From assembly GCA_900549155.1 (NCBI GenBank), contig URNF01000012.1, positions 1 to 28,630 of the forward strand: 28,630 nucleotides of DNA. The letters are read 5' to 3'. The notes under the pieces are model-generated. The model saw nothing but the letters and a program-made list of their open reading frames with translations, was not told the DNA's origin and ran no database searches. Both the position numbers and the translations under genes were made by a program. Positions within the stretch are counted from its first letter, which is position 1, and each line of letters opens with the position of its first letter. This document shows positions 1 through 8,813 of the stretch, piece after piece. The DNA is from an uncultured Oscillospiraceae bacterium. GTDB lineage: Bacteria > Bacillota > Clostridia > Oscillospirales > Acutalibacteraceae.

Positions 1-235
1 CCAGCACACGGCCGTGGTTGTGGTCGGTGTGGTTGCCGCCGATCTCGGTGCGCCCCGGAGCGGAGCACAGCATCAGCTCTCCGGCAGGCTCGCCGAAGGT
101 CGCGACAAAGCCGCGCACGGCGTCGGCATACCGCTCCCGCTGCGCCGCGACCTGCTCTTTGCCGTAAAGGCGGGCAAAGCGCGCGTCATAAGCGCCGTCG
201 GACAATTTTTTCAGTAAAACAGAGGAAGGAGGCAT
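1..235 (-). CDS. galK: Galactokinase-family GHMP kinase, N-terminal part (cut by window edge)
   Basis: The minus-strand frame is open from an ATG at 235 to the window edge, giving the first 78 residues. It contains the GHMP substrate-recognition signature as GRTEIGGNHTDHNHG near residues 64-78, a form of the galactokinase motif (GR-x-N-x-IG-[DE]-H-x-D-Y). Galactokinase phosphorylates galactose to galactose-1-phosphate in the cytoplasm, the entry to the Leloir pathway. The start is supported by AAGGA about 9 nt upstream and by a promoter at 268-296. It is transcribed divergently from an AraC-type regulator, which suggests that regulator controls it. The kinase motifs beyond residue 78 lie outside the window, so substrate identity rests on the N-terminal signature alone; another sugar-specific GHMP kinase is possible. 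Confidence 0.85.
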   Translation of the reverse strand, partial: MPPSSVLLKKLSDGAYDARFARLYGKEQVAAQRERYADAVRGFVATFGEPAGELMLCSAPGRTEIGGNHTDHNHGRVL

Positions 236-267
236 AGCGGTCAGTCCTTTCACAATAATCTATTCTT

Positions 268-296
268 ATTATATAAAGGCGGCATAAAAAAAACAA
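268..296 (-). promoter_or_regulatory. Promoter of galK
   Basis: On the minus strand, TTGTTT (291-296) and a perfect TATAAT (268-273) are separated by 17 nt and point toward the galactokinase start at 235. An inverted repeat CAAGA-5-TCTTG (294-308) overlaps the -35 box and is a possible operator. Confidence 0.7.
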
Positions 297-318
297 GAGC
301 CTTTCTTGTGCTTTTGTA

Positions 319-347
319 TGGACATATGTTGCAATTTGGTATATGAT
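319..347 (+). promoter_or_regulatory. Promoter of the AraC-family gene
   Basis: TGGACA (319-324) and TATGAT (342-347) with a 17-nt spacer, each one base from consensus. The predicted start near 354 leaves a leader of only about 14 nt, made almost entirely of the ribosome-binding site GAGGTGAT (356-363). Confidence 0.6.
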
Positions 348-367
348 AAAAGGGAGAGGTGATAGGG

Positions 368-1183
368 TTGGAAAATTTCAAGTATTCTTTCAAAGATACG
401 CTCAAGGAGAACACCGGACTTTCGGTGTATCGCACCGGTTATGAAAAATGCTGCCCCGATCATCAGTGGGGGCCGGGTGTGCGGGATCACTATCTTGTGC
501 ACTATGTCTCCAGCGGCGAGGGAACCTATTGCTGCGGCGGGCAGACCTATGTGCTGCACGAGGGGGATCTGTTTCTCATTTTTCCCGCGCAGGTGGTGGA
601 ATATCACGCGTCGGAAAAGACGCCGTGGGAATATTATTGGGTGGGCTTTAACGGCGCGGACGCACACCGCATGGTGTCCATGGCGGGCTTTTCCACGGAA
701 TGTCCCGTGCTGCATGCCACCGACGATGCCATCCGCGAGGCGCTTTTGCGCATCTATCGCGCCAGCGGCAACACGCCGTCCGCCGACGTCGCCATGGCGG
801 GCTATCTGCAGCTGTTTTTGGCACAGCTTATCCGCTGCAACGGCGACGCGGTGCAGCATGCGGGCAGAGGGGGCTATCTTGCGCAGGCACTGCGGTATAT
901 CCAGCATAACTACGGCGGCGACATCAGCGTCAGCGACATCGCCGACTTTGTCGGCGTGTCCCGCAGCCAGCTTTACCGCGCGTTCCAAACGGAGTTTCAG
1001 ATGTCGCCGCACGCCTATCTTCAGAACTATCGCATCAGCGAGGCGTGCACGCTGCTGCGGCGCGGCACGCTGACCGTGGCGCAGGTCGCAGGCTCGGTCG
1101 GGTTCAACGACCCTCTCTATTTTTCCCGCGTTTTCCGCCGCCAAAAGGGCTGCACGCCGACGGCATATCAGAAAAGAAAATAA
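368..1183 (+). CDS. AraC-family transcriptional regulator with N-terminal cupin domain
   Basis: A 271-residue regulator, the usual AraC size. The N-terminal ~150 residues look like the cupin-type AraC_binding sensor (a stretch rich in G and H around residues 35-95, including YVLHEGDLFLIFPAQ). The last ~100 residues form the double helix-turn-helix: first HTH around ISVSDIADFVGVSRSQLYRA, second with VAQVAGSVGFNDPLYFSRVF, ending in the family's G-x-TPTAYQ motif. I chose TTG at 368 because the SD-like GAGGTGAT ends just upstream at good spacing; the longer reading from GTG at 359 would place that site inside the gene. It is divergent from a galactokinase-family gene, so a role as a galactoside or related sugar sensor is inferred. 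It ends just before a bidirectional terminator shared with addA. Confidence 0.9.
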   Translation: MENFKYSFKDTLKENTGLSVYRTGYEKCCPDHQWGPGVRDHYLVHYVSSGEGTYCCGGQTYVLHEGDLFLIFPAQVVEYHASEKTPWEYYWVGFNGADAHRMVSMAGFSTECPVLHATDDAIREALLRIYRASGNTPSADVAMAGYLQLFLAQLIRCNGDAVQHAGRGGYLAQALRYIQHNYGGDISVSDIADFVGVSRSQLYRAFQTEFQMSPHAYLQNYRISEACTLLRRGTLTVAQVAGSVGFNDPLYFSRVFRRQKGCTPTAYQKRK

Positions 1184-1196
1184 TCGTTCTGAAAAG

Positions 1197-1225
1197 AAAA
1201 TGACCGCGAAAGCGGTCATTTTTTT
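1197..1225. terminator. Bidirectional terminator between AraC gene and addA
   Basis: An 11-bp perfect stem (1197-1207 with 1212-1222) capped by a GAAA tetraloop is followed by a T-run on the plus strand. An A-rich stretch on its left serves as the T-run for addA on the minus strand. Confidence 0.9.
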
Positions 1226-4200
1226 ATACTTCGACGGTCTCGCCGGTGTAAAACGCATAGAGAAGCGTTTCCCTCACCGGCAGGGACAGCGTTTCCGAAA
1301 GGGCGCGGCGATAGAGGGAAAGCTGCTCTTTGTACCGCTCGCGCAAAACGGCGGGATCGCGCACGCGGTCGGTCTTGTAGTCCACGATGACAAGCGCGCC
1401 GTCCTCTTCAAAAACGCAGTCGGCGATGCCCTGCACCATGAGCGGCTCGTTTTCTGCCGCTTTCGGCAGTGTCGGGTCAAAGACCTTTGCGGCAAGCGGC
1501 ATGGTGAAAGCATATTCTCGCCACAGGCGGGACGCCTTGCACATACGGGCAAAAAGCGGACCCGCGAAAAAGCGCGAAAGGCGGTCGAGATCGAGCGCGT
1601 CCCGCTGGGCGGCGGTGAGGAAATCGTCGGCAAGCAGACGGTCGGCTTCCGCTTTCACGTCGGCGGCTGCCGCCGCGTAGTCGGCGTATTGCATGAAGGT
1701 GTGCAGCGCCGTGCCGCGCTCGGCGGGCGTCATGCCGTCCTCCGCCAAAAAGGCGGGACGGCGGGAGGCGATATAGTCCGCCTGCGTCTTGCGATGGGCA
1801 AGCGCCGAAACGGCGAGCTTGACGGGAACGCCCGACAGCGCCGCAAAGGGATAGCGGTATGCCATGTGCGCTTTCAGCACCGCCGCCGTTTCGGCATCGG
1901 CGGGGGGCGGCGTTTTGACGGCGTTTGCGGCGGGCAGAACGTTTACATCGACAAGACGGCAGAAAAGCGATCCCGCGGCGGGAAGCGTTTCCACGAGACT
2001 TCCTGCCATATCCCGCAGCAGCACTGCGTCCGGATGCCGCAGAAAGGCGGAAAGCAGCCAGTCGCCGAACGACGGGTGCGCCATCATGCGCGGACGGTCA
2101 AGCGTTTTGCCGCGCGGCAGACAGCGCGCGAGCGTTTGCAGCCGCGCAGGCAGGTTTTTTTGCAGAAACACGGCGATGAGCTTTTCTCTCGCGCGCGTCA
2201 TGGCGACATATAAAACACGCAGCTCCTCTGCCGCAGAGGTGTATTTCACGGCGGTCATCACGCCGTTTTGCGACACGGTGCGGCGGGCGGTGAGGGTGTC
2301 GCTGTCGCCGGCGGAAAGGGCAACGCCCGCCGCGCTGTGCAGCAAAAGGGAGCGGCGGGAAATGTCGCCGCCGCATTTTCTGAACAGATTGGACAGAAAC
2401 ACAACGGGGAATTCCAGTCCCTTTGAGCCGTGCACGGTCATAATGTGCACGGCGTTTTCGCCCCCTGCGGGCGCGGCGGCGGCAAGAGAGGGATTTTCCG
2501 CCTGCAGACGGGCAAGCTGCCGCACAAAGCCGGAAAGTCCTTTGAATCTGTTTTGCTCATAGTCGTGTGCCATCTGCAACAGCTGTCGCAGGTTGGCAAC
2601 GCGCACCGCACCGCCGACCTCCGCCGCCGCAGCGGCAAGAAGCGGGGTCTCGTCAAACAGGGCGGCAAGCAGCTCGCCCGCCGAAACGGTCGCGCCAAGA
2701 CGGCGAAAGTGCGCCAGCGTTGCCGTGAATGTCGCCGCCTTTTGCGCAAGCGCGCCGTCTTCCGCCGCAGCGGCGGTGAGGGCGATATAGAGTGCACCCG
2801 ACGGCTGTGCGATCCGCAGCGCGGCGACATCGTCGGCGCAAAAGCCGCCCACGGGCGACAAAAGGGAGGTGAAAAGCGGCACATCCAAAAGCGGATTGTC
2901 GATGACCTCAAGCAGCGCGACGGCGGTGCGCACCTCGGTCGTCTCGAAAAACGGCGTGGGCGCGTCGGTGGACGCGGGAATGCCGTATTGCTCGAAAACG
3001 GCGGCATAGGTCGCGGCATGGTCGGAGCGGCTGCGCAAAAGGATGCAGATGTCCCCGAAGCGCAGCGGGCGCAGACTGCCGTTTTCGGTGACGGTCTGCG
3101 ACTGCATCAGCTCGCCGATGCGCATGGCGATGAGCCGCGCTTCCAGCTCGGCGGCTTTCATCTCCTTGTCTGCAAAGGGGTTGTCCATCAAAAGCGCCTC
3201 GGCAGTGCAGTCCGCCGCGGGATAGTCCGCTTTCGGAATGAGCGCCTCGCCGTCTTTATAGTCAATGCCGCAAAACGGCGCGGTCATCAGCTGGGAAAAC
3301 ACAAAATTTACCGTGTCGGTGACGGATTTTCTGCTGCGGAAATTTTCGCCGAGGGTGATGACGGCGGGATAGTGCACCCCGTCAAAGGGCGCAAACGCCG
3401 CCTTTTTCTGCATGAAAATTGCGGGCATCGCCTGCCGAAAGCCATAGATGCTCTGCTTGACATCGCCCACCATGAAAAGCGGCGTGCCGCCTTTGGACAG
3501 CATGGAAAACAGCGTGTCCTGCACGTGGTTGGTGTCCTGATATTCGTCGACGAGAATTTCGTCAAAGCGCGCGCCGATCTCCTTTGCAAGCGGGGTCGGC
3601 GCGCCGTTTTCGTCGCACAAAAGGCGCAGGGAAAGGTGCTCAAGATCGGAAAAATCCACCGCGCCGTCTGCGGTCTTTTTCGCAAGATAGCGGCTGTCGA
3701 ACGCCTCGACAAGCGCACAAAAAGCAGCAAGGCGCGGCAGCGTTGCCGCGATGTCCGCGCGCGCCGCCGCTTCGCTTTCACCGAAAAGCGGCAAAAGCTT
3801 TTTGCGGATGGCGTCGCGCAGCGTGCTGTATGCCGCTTTCACGGCGTCGGCGCATTCTGTGTCCAGCCCCTTTGCCGCAGGCAGCCGCCCCGGCACGGCG
3901 GCACCGAGCAGATAGATGCAGCGATCCCAGTCGTTGTCCGCGTCGGACAGCGCGAGCGCACACTGCTCCAAAAGGCGCACGTCGGTCATCAGGCGGTCAT
4001 AATATCCCGCCGCTTCGGGCAGCGGCGCAAACGGCGCGGCGACGGTTTCAATCTGTTCGGCAAAAAAGCCGATCTGCTCCGCGGCATAGCGCCGCAGAAT
4101 TTTGCCCCACGGCGTGTCGGACAGCGCCGTGCCGTCGGGCAGCGCGCCGCAGCTTTGCCGCAGCCAGGTGAGCGGAAACGCCTCGGCACTGATAAAGGCA

Positions 4201-4727
4201 TAGGCAGACAGCACCGCGTCCTTGATGCCGCGATCGTCCCGTCTGCCGTTTAAAAGATCGCAAAGCTCCAGAAAATCGGGGTCGCGCGCGGCATAAAACT
4301 GTTCGAGCGTTTCTTCAAGCGCTTCGTTTTTCATGAGCGTCCCCGCCGTGTCTTCCAGCACGCGAAAGCGCGGCGACAGCCCCAAAATGTCGAAATGCTC
4401 CCGCAAAAGGGCGGCGCAAAAGCCGTCGATCGTGGTGATCATCGCACAGGGGAGCAGCAGCTGCTGCCGCAGAAGATGCGCGTTTTCGGGGGATGCGGCG
4501 ACGGCGGCGGAAAGCCCCGCCGACAGGCGCTGCTTCATTTCGGCGGCAGCCGCTTTGGTGAAGGTGACGATGAGCAGACGGTCGATGTCGCCGCCTGTCG
4601 TGATGCGGCGCAAAACGCGCTCGACAAGCACCGAGGTCTTGCCCGAACCGGCCGCGGCGGAAACGAGCAGCGTGCCGTCGGTCGCTTCGATGCAGTGCTT
4701 TTGCGCGTCAGTCCATGTCCTTGCCAT
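1224..4727 (-). CDS. addA: ATP-dependent helicase/nuclease subunit A (AddA)
   Basis: A 1167-residue UvrD-like helicase fused to a C-terminal RecB-type nuclease; it processes double-strand DNA ends with AddB for RecA loading. Visible motifs: Walker A AAAGSGKT at residues 24-31; motif II DEYQDT near 394; the GSKGLEFPVVF motif near 755; LRVLYVAMTRAREKL near 830 (motif VI region); and the nuclease core IVDYKTDRV near residue 1115. Length fits the family (about 1200). The ATG at 4727 lies inside the 3' end of addB (20-bp overlap), indicating translational coupling in an addB-addA operon, the usual Firmicutes order. Its stop abuts the bidirectional terminator at 1197-1225. All key motifs look intact. 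Confidence 0.97.
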   Translation of the reverse strand: MARTWTDAQKHCIEATDGTLLVSAAAGSGKTSVLVERVLRRITTGGDIDRLLIVTFTKAAAAEMKQRLSAGLSAAVAASPENAHLLRQQLLLPCAMITTIDGFCAALLREHFDILGLSPRFRVLEDTAGTLMKNEALEETLEQFYAARDPDFLELCDLLNGRRDDRGIKDAVLSAYAFISAEAFPLTWLRQSCGALPDGTALSDTPWGKILRRYAAEQIGFFAEQIETVAAPFAPLPEAAGYYDRLMTDVRLLEQCALALSDADNDWDRCIYLLGAAVPGRLPAAKGLDTECADAVKAAYSTLRDAIRKKLLPLFGESEAAARADIAATLPRLAAFCALVEAFDSRYLAKKTADGAVDFSDLEHLSLRLLCDENGAPTPLAKEIGARFDEILVDEYQDTNHVQDTLFSMLSKGGTPLFMVGDVKQSIYGFRQAMPAIFMQKKAAFAPFDGVHYPAVITLGENFRSRKSVTDTVNFVFSQLMTAPFCGIDYKDGEALIPKADYPAADCTAEALLMDNPFADKEMKAAELEARLIAMRIGELMQSQTVTENGSLRPLRFGDICILLRSRSDHAATYAAVFEQYGIPASTDAPTPFFETTEVRTAVALLEVIDNPLLDVPLFTSLLSPVGGFCADDVAALRIAQPSGALYIALTAAAAEDGALAQKAATFTATLAHFRRLGATVSAGELLAALFDETPLLAAAAAEVGGAVRVANLRQLLQMAHDYEQNRFKGLSGFVRQLARLQAENPSLAAAAPAGGENAVHIMTVHGSKGLEFPVVFLSNLFRKCGGDISRRSLLLHSAAGVALSAGDSDTLTARRTVSQNGVMTAVKYTSAAEELRVLYVAMTRAREKLIAVFLQKNLPARLQTLARCLPRGKTLDRPRMMAHPSFGDWLLSAFLRHPDAVLLRDMAGSLVETLPAAGSLFCRLVDVNVLPAANAVKTPPPADAETAAVLKAHMAYRYPFAALSGVPVKLAVSALAHRKTQADYIASRRPAFLAEDGMTPAERGTALHTFMQYADYAAAAADVKAEADRLLADDFLTAAQRDALDLDRLSRFFAGPLFARMCKASRLWREYAFTMPLAAKVFDPTLPKAAENEPLMVQGIADCVFEEDGALVIVDYKTDRVRDPAVLRERYKEQLSLYRRALSETLSLPVRETLLYAFYTGETVEV

Positions 4728-7700
4728 CGCTCTCCCCCTCCCGCAGTGCCGCCAAAACGGCTTCGTCCTTTTCGGTCAAGACCGTGACGGCATCGCCGTC
4801 CTCTTCCCGCCCGCAGGCGGCGCAAAAATCGCAATAGCTGCACGGCAGCTTGTTTTCCTCGCCCGTCGGCACGGCGGCAACGTCGCCCGCTTTGAGCGTC
4901 TCCGCCATCTGCAGCAGCAGACGGTCGCACAGTGCGCGCACGGCGGCAAAATCCGCGCGCTGCAGAATGTTCTTGCCCGACTTCACCGCACCGTCCTTAA
5001 GCGCGGCGGCGATGAACACGCCGCTGCCGCCTGCGTCCATCGCGTCAATGACGTCCGCATCCGCCAGAACCGGCCCGTTCATGCGCAGCATTTTGAGACG
5101 GCTCGCGTCCGGCGGTGTGTTGCCGTTTTTGAGGGTGATGTCCTTTGCGGGGAGATAGAGCGCCCCTGCAGGCACGGCGCGGTCGCACAGGGCGAAAAGA
5201 TACAAAAGCAGCTGCATATTCAGCCCATAGGGAATGTCACAAAGGCGGAATTCCTTTGTACCCGTTTTATAGTCGATGACACGCAGAAACTCCGTGTCCC
5301 CGCGGCGATAGACGTCGACGCGGTCGATCTTGCCGACAAGGCGGACGCTGCCGCCGTCTGCAAGCGGCTGGGTGGGCGAGGGGAACGCATCTGTGCCGAT
5401 CTGCAATTCATAGGCAACGGGGGAAAAGCGGCTTTGCGCCAATTCGGCGGCGGAAAACCACAAAAGCGAAACGCAGGTGCGCTCAATGAGCGACAAAAGA
5501 TAGGCAAAGCGGGCGGGCTTGTCCGCAAGACCGCCCATTTCGCGCTCGATATAGGCGATGAGGGTGTCGTGCACCTCGCCGCGCAGCGCGGCAAGATCGG
5601 GGGCAGCGCCGCTTTTTGCATAGCGCGGCAGCAGCGTTTCCAGCAGATAGTGCGTCAGCGTGCCGAACAGCGACGCGTCCACATCGGCGATGCGGCGCGT
5701 GTTGAGGTGCAGCCCGTATTGACAGAAATATTTGAAGCGGCAGTGATAGAAGGTGTCCGCCTGGCTGGCGGACAGGCGCAGATCGCTGCCGAAAAGGGCT
5801 TCTGCATGCGCGGGGGTGAGGGCGGCGGGGGCTTTTTCCGTCACCCGCTGCAGCCCCGCGGCAAACGCCGCATAGTCCGCGCGGTCGCACAGCGCCGCCG
5901 ACAGCGTCGCGCGCAGCGGCGTTTCCTCCCGCCACACGGCGGCAAGGCGGTCAAACCCCTCGGCGGCGGATTCGATGTCGCTGCCGTCGGGAGCAGCAAC
6001 ACATCCGACGGCGTGCCGCGGCAAAACGGTGTCGATGGCGTCGATGACGGCGGACGGTGCGCCGCTCGTGAGATAGGACGCAAAAAGGAAACGGCGGGGC
6101 GCTGCCAACGTGAGATAGGCAAAAAGGCGCTCTTCCTTCACCTTTTGCAGGCGATCGCCGGAAAGGCGCACGCCGCTTTTTGCCAGCGTTTCGCGGTCAC
6201 GGTCGCCGAAAAGAGGACTTTCGGCGGGCGCGGCGGGGAAAACGCCCTCGTTTGCGCCGAGGATGAGCACCGCCGCAGGCGAGGACAGACGCACATGGTC
6301 GGCACTGCCGATCTGCACAGCGTCGGGGCTTTGCGGCAGCGCGGGCATGCGCAGCAGACCCGCCGCCATGTGAAACAGCGCCTCAAAGCGGCGGCAGGAC
6401 AGATGATCCTTGCCGAAGATCACCGCAAATTCGTCGAGAAGCCCGATCATTTCGTCCCAGATGCGGGCGGTCAGATCCGCTGCGGCGGGCATGCCGTCGT
6501 CCGAAAGGGCGGCAAAAAGTCGCCGCACCCCGTCGGCGGCGTCGACAGCGGTGAGATAGCGATAGACGGCGGAGGCAAAGGTTCTGCCGTCGGGTTTGTC
6601 GCGCAGCGCATCGCGCAGATCGAGAAGCGGGGCAATGAGCCGCACCCGCAGCGCTTCGAGCGTTTTCAGCCCCTCGCGGTCAAAACGGCACTTTTCGGAA
6701 AGCCCGTTCGGGTCGGCGGAAAACGGCTTTTCCCACCGTGCGCCGTCGATGCGCCAGGTATAGGTGTAGTTTTCGAGCAGCGCCGTCTCCGTCTCGTCAA
6801 AGGAGAGAATGCCGGTTTTGAGCATACGCAGCAAAATTTCGGTGGAAAACCCGAAAGCGGCGGTGTGCAGTGCTGCCGTCATGAGTGTCGGCAGCGGCAG
6901 CGTGTAGATGTCGGCGGCGGTGTCCATATAAAACGGCACGTCGGCGCGGCGCATGGCGGCATCGAGGATGCCGTCATAGGCGGAAAGATCGCGCACCACC
7001 ACCGCGATGTCCCGCGCACGCAAGCCTTCTTCGCGCAGAAGACGGCGCACGGTGCGGGCGCAGACGGTGCATTCCGTGAAAATGTCGGGACAGGGGGTGA
7101 CGGTCACCTCTTTTGCGTCGTCGTCAAAAACGGTCGGCGTCGGCGCAAAGCAGCCGCGCTCCAGCGCCCGCAGTGCGGGCGTGAGCGCCCGTCGGTTTTC
7201 GGTGAGCGTGACGGGCGGCAGCACCGCGACGCCCGCCTCTTCCGCAAGCGCCTGCAGCCCGCGCATCACATCGGCGACGGGGGCAAAAAGCGGCGCACCC
7301 TCTTCGGGGTCGGTGCACAGCGTGACGGTGAGCTGCGCCTTTTGCATGAGACAGGAAAGGATGGCAAGCTCGGGTGCCGTGAACCCCTTGAACCCGTCCG
7401 CAAAGATCGGCGCGCCGTCGAAAACGGTGACGGCGGGGAGACGGTCCGCCGCCATCTGCAGCCGTCCTGCGGCATCGACGCCGCCGACGGCAAGCAGTCC
7501 GTCATAGATGTCAAAAAGTGCGGCAAGATCGGAGACTCTGTCGCGCAGCTTGCCCTTTTCCATGTCCTTTGCGGCAAGCGTCAAAAGGCGCGGCGACACG
7601 CCGCACTGCCGACATTCGGCAAAAAACGCGCCCGCCTCCTGCAGGTAGGCGGTGTCGTTCGGTTTTTCTCCGCCGCCGTCGGGGGCGTTTTCGGGGGCGG

Positions 7701-7998
7701 TGTGGATCTCCAGCGCACGGCTCAAAAGCAGCGTGCGCGTGACGTCGCTCATCACCTGTTCGGCAACGCCGCCCACCTGCCGCAAAACGCGTTCGGCAAG
7801 GCGGGTGAAGCTGAGTACCTGCACGCGCGCGGCATCCTTCATGCCGAATCGCTCCACCGCCGCACGCTCCGTTTCAAAGGAAAACTGCTCCGGCACGAGC
7901 AAAACGGGGCTTTTGCCGTCATGGAGCGCCGCCGCGACGCGGGAAAACACCTCTGTTGTTTTGCCGCTGCCTGCGCGCCCCAAAATGAATTGCAGCAT
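4708..7998 (-). CDS. addB: ATP-dependent helicase/nuclease subunit B (AddB)
   Basis: A 1096-residue partner of AddA. It starts with the Walker A sequence GRAGSGKT (residues 7-14) and ends with a second RecB-like nuclease carrying VIDYKTGTKEF. The 4Fe-4S ligands typical of AddB are present: one Cys in the YHCRFKYF segment (about residue 755) and three near the C terminus in PCSYCDFCAACG, spaced C-x2-C-x5-C as in Bacillus AddB. In the family AddB contributes one nuclease and the Chi-scanning inactivated helicase fold. The ATG at 7998 has GGGGG upstream on the minus strand. It is the first gene of the addBA operon and is divergent from the YetF-like gene. Confidence 0.97.
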   Translation of the reverse strand: MLQFILGRAGSGKTTEVFSRVAAALHDGKSPVLLVPEQFSFETERAAVERFGMKDAARVQVLSFTRLAERVLRQVGGVAEQVMSDVTRTLLLSRALEIHTAPENAPDGGGEKPNDTAYLQEAGAFFAECRQCGVSPRLLTLAAKDMEKGKLRDRVSDLAALFDIYDGLLAVGGVDAAGRLQMAADRLPAVTVFDGAPIFADGFKGFTAPELAILSCLMQKAQLTVTLCTDPEEGAPLFAPVADVMRGLQALAEEAGVAVLPPVTLTENRRALTPALRALERGCFAPTPTVFDDDAKEVTVTPCPDIFTECTVCARTVRRLLREEGLRARDIAVVVRDLSAYDGILDAAMRRADVPFYMDTAADIYTLPLPTLMTAALHTAAFGFSTEILLRMLKTGILSFDETETALLENYTYTWRIDGARWEKPFSADPNGLSEKCRFDREGLKTLEALRVRLIAPLLDLRDALRDKPDGRTFASAVYRYLTAVDAADGVRRLFAALSDDGMPAAADLTARIWDEMIGLLDEFAVIFGKDHLSCRRFEALFHMAAGLLRMPALPQSPDAVQIGSADHVRLSSPAAVLILGANEGVFPAAPAESPLFGDRDRETLAKSGVRLSGDRLQKVKEERLFAYLTLAAPRRFLFASYLTSGAPSAVIDAIDTVLPRHAVGCVAAPDGSDIESAAEGFDRLAAVWREETPLRATLSAALCDRADYAAFAAGLQRVTEKAPAALTPAHAEALFGSDLRLSASQADTFYHCRFKYFCQYGLHLNTRRIADVDASLFGTLTHYLLETLLPRYAKSGAAPDLAALRGEVHDTLIAYIEREMGGLADKPARFAYLLSLIERTCVSLLWFSAAELAQSRFSPVAYELQIGTDAFPSPTQPLADGGSVRLVGKIDRVDVYRRGDTEFLRVIDYKTGTKEFRLCDIPYGLNMQLLLYLFALCDRAVPAGALYLPAKDITLKNGNTPPDASRLKMLRMNGPVLADADVIDAMDAGGSGVFIAAALKDGAVKSGKNILQRADFAAVRALCDRLLLQMAETLKAGDVAAVPTGEENKLPCSYCDFCAACGREEDGDAVTVLTEKDEAVLAALREGESDGKDMD

Positions 7999-8020
7999 AT
8001 GGTCGCCCCCTTTTTCCTAT

Positions 8021-8029
8021 ATAGTAGCA
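8021..8029 (-). promoter_or_regulatory. Extended -10 promoter element of addBA
   Basis: The minus strand reads TGCTACTAT, an extended -10 box (TG-N-TACTAT), 23 nt upstream of the addB ATG. No good -35 lies at 17 nt (TTCCCT only), which is common for extended -10 promoters. Confidence 0.5.
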
Positions 8030-8086
8030 TATCTTGCGGTAAAAGGGAACAATTTCGGGCATACTTTTTGAAAAGGGGGAACGGAC

Positions 8087-8758
8087 ATGGATGTTTTGAA
8101 ACTGTTTTGCACGGCGGTCGGATCGTTTGCGGTGCTGTTTGTGCTCATGCGCTTAAACGGCAAGCGGCAGATCTCGCAGCTGAGCGCTTTTGACTATATC
8201 AACGGCATCACCATCGGCTCCATCGCCGCCGAAATGGCGACGGAGCTGGAAGAATTCTGGAAGCCGCTGCTTGCCATGGTGCTGTATGCGCTGCTCACCT
8301 TGCTCGTGAGCGTTCTGACCGACAAATCGCGCCGCTTTCGCTATCTTGCGACCGGCAAGCCGCAGGTGCTGCTTGAAGACGGTGTGTTCCATCGGGAGAG
8401 CTTCAAGGGCGGGCACATCGATCTCGACGAATTTTTGTCCCGCAGTCGGCTGGCGGGTTATTTCAAGGTGAGCGACATCAAACTGGCGATCCTTGAACCG
8501 TGCGGGGACATCTCGTTTTTGCCGTATGACCGCTGCCGTCCCGCAACGCCCGAGGATCTCGGCAAAGCGCCGACGTCGTCCGCCGCGCCGATCGCGGTGG
8601 TGGGGGACGGAAAAATTCTTTCCGAGCGGCTTTCCTCGGTGGGGATCAGCGAGGAAACGGTGAAAGAAAAGCTCGCCGCCGAAAAAATCGACCTTTCCGA
8701 CGTCTTTCTTGCCACCTGCGACGAAAACGGGGAGCTGCGGATCTATCTGATGACTTGA
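8087..8758 (+). CDS. YetF/DUF421-family membrane protein
   Basis: A 223-residue protein with two or three N-terminal membrane segments (about residues 5-20 and 58-78). The family's hallmark follows the first helix: NGKRQISQLSAFDYINGITI then GSIAAEMA. The C-terminal soluble DUF421 domain follows, with FRYLATGKPQVLLEDGVF and a second half ending ELRIYLMT. YetF-type proteins are common in Firmicutes, often linked with sporulation or envelope functions, but the biochemical role is unknown. The ATG has an AAGGGGG site about 7 nt upstream. It is divergent from addBA and followed closely by its own-promoter neighbour, whose -35 box overlaps this stop codon. I see no convincing promoter for it between 7999 and 8086; TTGCGG and CATACT are there but 20 nt apart. 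Confidence 0.9.
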   Translation: MDVLKLFCTAVGSFAVLFVLMRLNGKRQISQLSAFDYINGITIGSIAAEMATELEEFWKPLLAMVLYALLTLLVSVLTDKSRRFRYLATGKPQVLLEDGVFHRESFKGGHIDLDEFLSRSRLAGYFKVSDIKLAILEPCGDISFLPYDRCRPATPEDLGKAPTSSAAPIAVVGDGKILSERLSSVGISEETVKEKLAAEKIDLSDVFLATCDENGELRIYLMT

Positions 8759-8783
8759 AAATGTCGATGAAGGATGATATAAT
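8755..8783 (+). promoter_or_regulatory. Promoter of the cyclase-family gene
   Basis: TTGAAA (8755-8760) and a perfect TATAAT (8778-8783), 17-nt spacer. The -35 box overlaps the TGA of the upstream gene. Confidence 0.85.
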
Positions 8784-8813
8784 AAAGCAAAGTAGAAAAA
8801 GGCGGTGGTTTTC

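Noticed and set aside
4333..8193. A 1286-codon open frame on the plus strand opposite addBA (and a 607-codon one at 2430-4253)
   Set aside because: It is antisense to intact addA/addB with all family motifs. Long antisense frames arise in GC-rich genes that rarely use codons whose reverse complement is a stop. Its translation is low-complexity and Arg/Gly/His-rich with no recognisable domain.
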